From positions 1 to 23,308 of the forward strand of contig JACQHN010000528.1 of the NCBI GenBank assembly GCA_016199015.1: a stretch of DNA of 23,308 nucleotides, given 5' to 3'. Every line of letters begins with the position of its first letter. The stretch's first letter is position 1. Positions 7,150 through 13,685 of this stretch are shown piece after piece. This DNA is from Nitrospira defluvii. GTDB lineage: Bacteria; Nitrospirota; Nitrospiria; Nitrospirales; Nitrospiraceae. Below the pieces are notes generated by a model that made no database searches, was not told the origin of the DNA, and was given only the letters and a program-made list of their open reading frames with translations. Both the position numbers and the translations under genes were made by a program.

Positions 7150-9120
7150 ATGCCTGACTCCACGATGATGCTGGGATGGCTAAAACAACGGATGATCAAC
7201 CGCACCGTATCGCTTTCCCAATGGAACAGCGTGACGGTGTGCGGGCTCGTCCTACTGACCATGCTTACTATGATTGCTGAAGTGAACGCTGCTTCCGCCG
7301 GGTCCAATAGGTTGCAATCAACGGAGACCCAGAGGCCGATGCTCTACCCGCAATTAGGACATAGTGCCTTGCCGTTGGACGCCAAGCTTTCGCCAGATGG
7401 GCGTCGCGTCATCTCTTTGGGAGGAGATGGCGTGCTCAGGGTTTGGGATCGGCAAACGAGCAGAGAACTGTATCTGATCATGGCTAGTGATTATCTCAGT
7501 GGGTCGATTGAAAGCATAAAACGTCTATTTGTGAGTCGGGACGGGAAACAAGTTGCAGTTCGAGGGGTGAAGGGCGGGAGAGACCTTCTCACGATTGTGA
7601 GTGTAGCGAGTGGGGAAATCATTCGAGAAATTTGGCTCGATCACAAAGACATGAAGGAGAGCAAAGTCAAAGATCTGGACGTGTCTCAGGATTTCTCGAT
7701 GGTGGCGGTTGCGTATGAAAACAAGCCCGGCCTTGTTTTGTACTCCATGTCCTCGGGAGGCATGGTACAGCGGTTTGAGGGTTACGAATTGATGGAGGTT
7801 GCCTTTATCCCTGACGGGAGGATTGCGTCCCGCACGGTGGGGAAGATCATCATCTGGAATCCCAAGGCTGCTGGGACGCCCCAAACACTTGATACAGGCC
7901 AGAACGAGGAACCTTTCTGGATCGACTATCGTCCCGGCTTCGCCATATGTGACCGGTGGCTTCTGTACCACAGCAAAGACGAGCTTGTGGCGTTGGATTG
8001 GCAGACAGGAAAGGTGGCCCAAAAATGGAAGGATGTCGGGCTCGCTTTTCTCTCGCGCCCCACTGGCGTCTGCTCACGAAACACAGCAGATGCCTACCTA
8101 GCGCCCTATGAACCTGACCTTAAGGTCCTGAAAAATTCACGTCCTATTCGGAAGGACATTCCCACGGGCAACCAGCGGTCGTTAATTGAGATTGCTGACG
8201 TTGGAATTCCTGCCATCTATGACCAATCTGTTGACGGGCGGTTTCTCGTTGTCACACCTGTATTTCCTTTGGACATTGAAAACAGCGAGAGCCGTGATCG
8301 GTTTGAGTTTGTGAACAAGGACTTGGTCATCGTTGATACGGTAGCAGGTCGTGTGGTTCAGCGATTGACAGGCGGGATTCCAGCAGTGGAGCGGGTATTT
8401 GCCTTTCAGTCTGGAGGACGCGCCCTTTCGATGGGGAAGGATCATCGCATCAACCTATGGAACTTGGAAAATGGCCGTGTTGAATGGAGCCTCGAATGGA
8501 AGAGGCACGCGCAGTGTATAGGTGCATTGGCGGGAGAGCGACAATTCGCGGTATTGGGATCAGAAGAGGGAAAGCCCAATTTTGCCATTTTCGAAATGAA
8601 CACCGGCAAGGTGGAATCAGAGTGGAAGTTTAATGAAAAGTGGGAAATGAGAGCATGTACGATCGTTCCTAGCCGCTCTGAAGCAGTGGTCGTTGGGAGA
8701 GGGGCGAGTGAATCTGATCGCCCATGGGAGATCTACCAATGGAATCTACAAACCGGTCAGCTGGTTCTGCAATATCAGATCAATGCTGGGAATTATCCCC
8801 ACGTGGACATTTCTTCAGATGGAAAGTGGACAGCTTGGTCTCAAAGTGGCCATGGGGTAATCCTTTTTAACGGGCCGGGGGAGGGGAGGGTGATTGCTCA
8901 TGGGTTGGTGGACAAGAAAGGAGAACGAGAAGAGCCCCGTCTGGTCCAATTCTCCGCCGATGGGCAACGCTTATTGGTAGTGGGATGGAATGGGCAGGCA
9001 GAGATCTGGGACATTGCTCGACAAGCCCTGGTTGCCACGTTCCAGGCGGGGACCCAACTAACAGGGATGGGCTTGGTGACGGACTCACCGGGGGGCAAGT
9101 GGTCTCAGGATGCAATGTGA
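7150..9120 (+). CDS. WD40-repeat protein, N-terminal part of a frameshifted WD40/caspase gene
   Basis: This frame encodes 656 aa. ATG 7150 is chosen for AAGGAG at 7136-7141. A positively charged N-terminus leads to a hydrophobic core and likely signal cleavage at VNA/AS (about residue 48), so the product is probably exported. The rest is WD40-like with weakly conserved blades, clearest at LSPDGRRVISLGGDGVLRVW (about 80), SGGRALSMGKDHRINLWNLE (about 420-440) and FSADGQRLLVVGWNGQAEIW (about 600-620). The frame ends at TGA 9118-9120 in the middle of a blade. The rest of that blade and a complete Ig-like/caspase tail continue in the -1 frame (see 9090-9096 and 9117-10676). A full-length product would be 1175 aa, like its two paralogues. 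The DNA here is visibly more AT-rich than the tail. This is either a broken gene, a sequence error, or a frameshift-expressed gene. Confidence 0.85.
   Translation: MPDSTMMLGWLKQRMINRTVSLSQWNSVTVCGLVLLTMLTMIAEVNAASAGSNRLQSTETQRPMLYPQLGHSALPLDAKLSPDGRRVISLGGDGVLRVWDRQTSRELYLIMASDYLSGSIESIKRLFVSRDGKQVAVRGVKGGRDLLTIVSVASGEIIREIWLDHKDMKESKVKDLDVSQDFSMVAVAYENKPGLVLYSMSSGGMVQRFEGYELMEVAFIPDGRIASRTVGKIIIWNPKAAGTPQTLDTGQNEEPFWIDYRPGFAICDRWLLYHSKDELVALDWQTGKVAQKWKDVGLAFLSRPTGVCSRNTADAYLAPYEPDLKVLKNSRPIRKDIPTGNQRSLIEIADVGIPAIYDQSVDGRFLVVTPVFPLDIENSESRDRFEFVNKDLVIVDTVAGRVVQRLTGGIPAVERVFAFQSGGRALSMGKDHRINLWNLENGRVEWSLEWKRHAQCIGALAGERQFAVLGSEEGKPNFAIFEMNTGKVESEWKFNEKWEMRACTIVPSRSEAVVVGRGASESDRPWEIYQWNLQTGQLVLQYQINAGNYPHVDISSDGKWTAWSQSGHGVILFNGPGEGRVIAHGLVDKKGEREEPRLVQFSADGQRLLVVGWNGQAEIWDIARQALVATFQAGTQLTGMGLVTDSPGGKWSQDAM
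9090..9096 (+). other. Candidate -1 frameshift site, G-GGG-GGC
   Basis: Six G followed by C (9090-9096) are read in frame as ccG GGG GGC. This matches the X-XXY-YYZ slippery heptamer. A -1 slip makes the next codon CAA at 9096 and completes the WD40 blade as DSPGGQVVSGC, which aligns with the FSPDGRWALSGS pattern of the family. Loss of one G from a run of seven, or a base-calling error in the run, would give the same picture. I see no clear downstream pseudoknot by eye. Confidence 0.6.
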
Positions 9121-10676
9121 ATTGCACGGGAGTTGAGATCCGTCACGCAGTGTCCGGGCAAGTTCAGGGAAAGCTGGTAGGGCACGTCGGGAAACTGGCT
9201 TCGTTTGCAGGGATCGGGGGTGGAACGCGCGCTCTGACGGGTGGAGAAGATGGCACGTTGCGCCTCTGGAATGTGGAGAGTGGGCAGGAGCTCATGACGA
9301 TGGTCCGGTTTCTGGACGGTGAATGGTTGTCTGTCACGCCGGAAGGGTATTACGCGTCCTCGCCAGAGGGCGATACCCATTTGAACGTTCGGTTGGGCGA
9401 TCAGGTGTATGGAATCGATCAATTCCGCTCTACGTTCTATCGGCCGCAGGTCGTAGAAGAGACGCTTCGATTGGGGGATCGAGAACAGGCTCTGGTGCAA
9501 GTGTTTGGGGGCCAACGCCCAGAAACGCGTGTCGGCTACGTTGGATTTGTGTCGCCTCCGGTTGTGACGATTGCAGCCCCGGCGGATCAGGCCATTCTCT
9601 CGTCGACACAGATGGATTTGGCCATTCATGTGACGGATGCGACCTACCCGCTGAGATCTGTGCGGGTGTCAATGAATGGCGCACAGTTGTGGCCAAGCCA
9701 AACCCGAGACTTGGTCGTGACGAGCAAAGGCGTCGGCGGGACAGGGACGGCGGTGCCGCTCGTGCTTCCAGCGGGTGCGCGTGATTGGACGGCAACGATT
9801 CCGCTGGAATTGGAAGGAGCGTTAAACGTCATCGAGGTCCGGGCGTTTAATGGCTACAGCGAGACGGTCAAGTCGATTACCGTATCCCTACCACCCAGTG
9901 TGCTTCCTCTGCGCGACACAATCCTTCCGAATCTCTGGATGTTGTCGATCGGGATCAACGCGTATCAGGAACGGCAGATTCGCGGGCTTTCGTATGCCGA
10001 GGCCGATGCCCAAGCGATCGTCCACGCGTTCACTCGACAGAAGGGCAAGTTGTTTCGGGAGGTGCATAGTCTGGTCATTTCCGATCACAGCGCCTTGAAG
10101 CCGACCTACGACACGATTCTCGACAATCTGACCTATCTCGGGCAGGCAGGACAGAACGATGTGGTGCTGCTCTTCCTGGCCGGACATGGGCTGAATGACG
10201 AGCGCGGCGATTTCTATTTCCTGCCGACCGATGCGGTGGTGAATCCAGACGGATCGCTGAAGCGCTCGAAAGCCATCTCGTGGCGAGAGTTGAAGACGAT
10301 TCTTGACCTGCCGGCCAAGAAGCTGATTCTCGCGGACACCTGTCACTCGGAAGGGGTCAGCAAAAAGAAAACGCGCGGCGTCGATAACGACCGGTTTGTG
10401 AAGGAACTGCAGGAAATGAACGCAGTGGTCTTCACCTCCAGCCGGGGAGCGGAATTGTCGCAGGAGAGCGATGAGTGGGGACATGGCGCTTTCACCTATG
10501 CGTTGCTCAATGGTCTGAACGGCAAGGCCGATCTTGTCCCAGATGGGAAGGTTTCGATGAAAGAGCTTGATACGTATGTGTCGGAAACCGTGCCGCAGCT
10601 GACCAACGGCGCCCAGCATCCCATCACAGATACGCCCCAGGGGTACAGCAACTTCCCCGTGGCGTTGGTGAGGTAG
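9117..10676 (+). CDS. Ig-like / caspase-like C-terminal part of the frameshifted WD40/caspase gene
   Basis: This is the continuation of the preceding gene in the -1 frame. It is open from before 8985, but homology to the WD40/caspase family starts at about 9090. If translated on its own, a GTG at 9117 overlapping the upstream TGA (GTGA) is the neatest start, though its ribosome site is weak and it would begin inside a blade. Content in order: end of one blade and a last blade (GGEDGTLRLWNVE), the conserved linker (SVTPEGYY, DQFRSTFYRPQ), an Ig-like domain (9559-9900), and a caspase-like domain (9925-10670) with His in LAGHG (10185-10187) and Cys in DTCHSEG (10341-10343). The catalytic dyad is intact and no stop interrupts it, so the protease half looks under selection. 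It is closely similar to the gene at 1-2718 from the linker to the end. Confidence 0.85.
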   Translation: MNCTGVEIRHAVSGQVQGKLVGHVGKLASFAGIGGGTRALTGGEDGTLRLWNVESGQELMTMVRFLDGEWLSVTPEGYYASSPEGDTHLNVRLGDQVYGIDQFRSTFYRPQVVEETLRLGDREQALVQVFGGQRPETRVGYVGFVSPPVVTIAAPADQAILSSTQMDLAIHVTDATYPLRSVRVSMNGAQLWPSQTRDLVVTSKGVGGTGTAVPLVLPAGARDWTATIPLELEGALNVIEVRAFNGYSETVKSITVSLPPSVLPLRDTILPNLWMLSIGINAYQERQIRGLSYAEADAQAIVHAFTRQKGKLFREVHSLVISDHSALKPTYDTILDNLTYLGQAGQNDVVLLFLAGHGLNDERGDFYFLPTDAVVNPDGSLKRSKAISWRELKTILDLPAKKLILADTCHSEGVSKKKTRGVDNDRFVKELQEMNAVVFTSSRGAELSQESDEWGHGAFTYALLNGLNGKADLVPDGKVSMKELDTYVSETVPQLTNGAQHPITDTPQGYSNFPVALVR

Positions 10677-10842
10677 GGTTCCGGTAGGGAGTTTCAGACA
10701 GCGGATCATCGAGTTGAGGAGGCCAAGGCCTGGATGACTCTGAAAGTAATGGAGACGATCCGATCGGGTATGCCCAAGCCAGGTGTATCGGGCGACAAGC
10801 GATGCTGAATCCTTTGTGTAGACCGTGAGACGGAGGGGGCGT

Positions 10843-13674
10843 ATGGGCGATTGTCGAGGTATCATCGTTGGTTTCGCCATGCTTGCGGGGATCGGGCTTT
10901 TCCTGGTCATGGGATGTACGACGGCTCCAAACTCAGGGGCGAAAGATCCGTTGCCTCTGCCAAGCACGAGCGCGCTGTCCCATGAGGACCAAGCGGCCAT
11001 TAAGGCTGACATGGAAGCGGCACAGGAGGAGTTGCGCGCCGGCAAGCCTGCGCCGGCTCCTAATCGCACCCCGCCTCTCAACGAACCCAAGCCTCCCCAG
11101 CCCTCAAACCATGCTTCGCAGAAGACCGCGCGCTGCGAATCCTCAGTTCCTCCCGACTGGGTGCGGCAAACGGCTCCGTGGCAGGCGATGGGGCAATCCA
11201 CCGTCAGTCAGGAGGAGGCTGATCGGCAGGCACGACTCGAGGTGGTGAAGAGCCTTGAGGTGAAAATCGATGGGGTGGATCGGAGCAGTCAACAGGAAAC
11301 CAGCGCCCAGGGGTTTTCATACAGCGTGTCGTCGGATGTGGTGGAGACGGTTCAGATCGGGATCTCCGGACTCGATATTGTCGATCGGTACGCTGACCCC
11401 TGTGGAGCACACTTCTTTGCCTTGGCTCGATTGGATCGAGATCGTGCCGTGAACGCCTGGGGCGTGGAACTGGAGAACCTTCAGGCTCGTCGGGGCGAGT
11501 TGAGCCAGCACGCAACTTCTTTGCAGGACCAAGGCGAAGCGTTACGGGCGTTGGGTGTGTGGTACCAATTGCTCGACCTGGATGCGACTGCCGAACAGCT
11601 CGACCGGCGTCTCCGCTACCTTGCCGCACAGCAGGCCAAGGGAGAATCGCGTGCCGTGCTGGTGGAACAAACTCGACGCCAGTTTGAATCGCTTCTGGCA
11701 TCGCTCAAGCTGGTGAAAGTAGCGGGCGACGAACAGCGAGCTGTCATCGCTCCGCAATTGGACGCGCCGCTTGTTGTGCGGGCGATGGCCGGCGACCGCA
11801 CGATCCAGAACCTGCCGATTCAGTTTCGCATAGAGGCCGGGAAGGCTGAGGTGGATGCACATAGCGTGACGGACAGCCAGGGGCTGGCTCGAGCGACGGT
11901 ACATCATATCCAGGCAGAGGATCGGGAGGCGACGATTATCGGTCGAGTTAACTTGGAGGAGGCGTTTGCCGACTACCCGGAAGGCCTCCGGAAGCGGGTG
12001 CTCGCACGGCAGGATCAACTGATGGCTCGGTTTACCATGCGTTCCCCGGTCTATCACCATCTCGCGAAACTCCGGGAACTGACCGACGAGGCGGTTCGTG
12101 CCAAGAAGGTCGCTGCGCAGCATGAAGCGCGGGGTGATGTGCTGCGTGTTCTGCTGTCATTAGCCCAATTGCGGGAGGCCCAAGAATCCTGGGCGAGAGT
12201 CGCTGATCACCTCAATGGGACTGATTCAGAACAGCGAAAAGGATTAGCCGGACCAGGAGACGCTGGGGCGACGCACCAGGAGATCCAGACTGTGCTCGGG
12301 TCCTTGCAAGTCAAAAAGATCAGTGGGGATCAACAACGGGCCTTTCCGGGACAACCACTGGCCCAACCACTTCGGATGCAAATAGTCGGTATCCTGAGCG
12401 GCAAGGAACAAGGCGTGGCGGAGATTCCCCTCCAGTTTTCATTTGAGAAGGGACAGGGCGAAGTCGATCGGCAGCTGCGCACCGATGCCGCCGGGCACGT
12501 CGATGCGTGGGTGCGGAGGGTTGAGCCTAGTGAACACTCCGTTACGGTCGTAGCCCGGGTGGCGCTCGACCAGCTTGCGCTGCACCTGACGTCCTCGCTC
12601 CGGGACCAACTTGCCCGGCACTTTGATGCGCAGGCGATCAGGTTTACGCTCATTCCACCTGCCACGTTCGGCGACTCGAGTCCCCTGGGGAAGGCATTGT
12701 ACGATCTTGCCTATCAGCTCGCTGGGAAGGTGAACACCTCGAATGAGGTGCTCACGGTCGTCCGAGAGTTTGTCGAGTCCAGGTCTCGCCGCCGATTCGC
12801 GATTAGTGGCCGGTTCGAATCGGGGTTGGCTTCAGCACTATCTGGATTTAAGACCTTGCAGATTCTTGAAATGAGTCCAGGTGTGACCCAGACGAAGAAT
12901 GGTCCTGTCGCACAGGCTGGGGCTGAGTTGGTGGGGGTGTATGAGCGAGACCCAGCCGGTGGAGTGTGGCTCAGTACCAAGCTGATTCGCCTCTCCGACC
13001 ACGTGATGGAGGCGGCGGCGGAAAGTACTATCGCGCGCACGGCATTCTCGGATGAGGATCTTCGCGAACTGGGCCTGCTTCAGGCGCCGCCCAAAGGCAT
13101 CGTTTCGTCGATTGTGCCAACGCCAAGCCAGGACCAGAATTTTCATCAGTGGGTGGAAGCCTTTTGGGATTTGCGCAATCCCTATGGATTCCACACGGAG
13201 CTCGTTGCTGAGCGACGGGAATATCGCGTCAAGGAGGCTGCGACCTTTCGATTCCGCACGACGCGCGGCTGCTATCTTACCGTCGTGAACATCGGCGCGA
13301 GTGGCCAGGTCAACCTATTGTTGCCGAATCGCTGGAGACCGACCCCGCAGGACACATTGGTTCGTTCGAGTGATGGCTGGGTGTCCGTGCCGAGCGCCAT
13401 TGAGGACTACCAGTTCGAGGTGTTTGAACCGTTGGGAACGGAACGGGTGAAGGCCGTGTGCAGTACCCGTCCGCTTCGGCTGTTTGAAAATGCGAATTTC
13501 AAGAATGGTCTCTTCACCTTTTCTCCGACGACCACCGGGCTGATGCTGAACACGACGGCGATGCGACCTGAAGAGTGGAGCGAGGTGCACACGAGCGTGA
13601 TCACGCTGGGTGCTGACCAGACAGAAACGCAGGGGTTGCGGGGGCTCAGATCACGCGGGCTGGTCACAAAATGA
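10843..13674 (+). CDS. Large lipoprotein: LPP20-like, Ig-like repeats, FlgO-like, DUF4384-like
   Basis: A 943-aa protein. ATG 10843 is chosen over GTG 10825 because CGGAGGGGG (10831-10839) precedes it. Residues 1-25 are a lipoprotein signal ending LVMGC, with Met at the position before Gly slightly atypical. A Pro-rich linker (about 65-95) follows, then an LPP20-like region (about 99-206, WQAMGQSTVSQEEADRQARL). Two related Ig-like repeats, resembling bacterial Big-type domains, lie at about 290-395 and 488-600 (both LPIQF/IPLQF, then V(T/R)D, then a hydrophobic helix). A FlgO-like region (about 607-746) precedes a DUF4384-like domain (about 774-890; TFRFRTTRGCYLTVVNIGAS, VNLLLPN). DUF4384 proteins are often found with caspase-like proteins. 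The stop overlaps the ribosome site of the next gene, so the two are translationally coupled. A structural or sensing partner of the exported caspase is my inference. Confidence 0.85.
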   Translation: MGDCRGIIVGFAMLAGIGLFLVMGCTTAPNSGAKDPLPLPSTSALSHEDQAAIKADMEAAQEELRAGKPAPAPNRTPPLNEPKPPQPSNHASQKTARCESSVPPDWVRQTAPWQAMGQSTVSQEEADRQARLEVVKSLEVKIDGVDRSSQQETSAQGFSYSVSSDVVETVQIGISGLDIVDRYADPCGAHFFALARLDRDRAVNAWGVELENLQARRGELSQHATSLQDQGEALRALGVWYQLLDLDATAEQLDRRLRYLAAQQAKGESRAVLVEQTRRQFESLLASLKLVKVAGDEQRAVIAPQLDAPLVVRAMAGDRTIQNLPIQFRIEAGKAEVDAHSVTDSQGLARATVHHIQAEDREATIIGRVNLEEAFADYPEGLRKRVLARQDQLMARFTMRSPVYHHLAKLRELTDEAVRAKKVAAQHEARGDVLRVLLSLAQLREAQESWARVADHLNGTDSEQRKGLAGPGDAGATHQEIQTVLGSLQVKKISGDQQRAFPGQPLAQPLRMQIVGILSGKEQGVAEIPLQFSFEKGQGEVDRQLRTDAAGHVDAWVRRVEPSEHSVTVVARVALDQLALHLTSSLRDQLARHFDAQAIRFTLIPPATFGDSSPLGKALYDLAYQLAGKVNTSNEVLTVVREFVESRSRRRFAISGRFESGLASALSGFKTLQILEMSPGVTQTKNGPVAQAGAELVGVYERDPAGGVWLSTKLIRLSDHVMEAAAESTIARTAFSDEDLRELGLLQAPPKGIVSSIVPTPSQDQNFHQWVEAFWDLRNPYGFHTELVAERREYRVKEAATFRFRTTRGCYLTVVNIGASGQVNLLLPNRWRPTPQDTLVRSSDGWVSVPSAIEDYQFEVFEPLGTERVKAVCSTRPLRLFENANFKNGLFTFSPTTTGLMLNTTAMRPEEWSEVHTSVITLGADQTETQGLRGLRSRGLVTK

Positions 13675-13678
13675 GGAG
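13673..13678 (+). promoter_or_regulatory. Ribosome site overlapping the upstream stop, coupling two genes
   Basis: GAGGAG at 13673-13678 overlaps the TGA (13672-13674) of the lipoprotein gene and lies seven bases before ATG 13686. It decides the start of the next gene. The earlier in-frame ATG at 13671 (ATGA overlap) has no ribosome site of its own. Confidence 0.7.
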
Positions 13679-13685
13679 ATCGCTC

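Noticed and set aside
8985..9116. ATG 8985 as start of the caspase-half gene
   Set aside because: The peptide from 8985 to about 9090 is the out-of-frame reading of a WD40 blade that is well formed in the other frame, and no good ribosome site precedes it.
9888..11201. 437-codon open frame on the minus strand
   Set aside because: It runs antisense to the caspase half and the lipoprotein gene, has no recognisable domain, and both plus-strand genes are clearly real.
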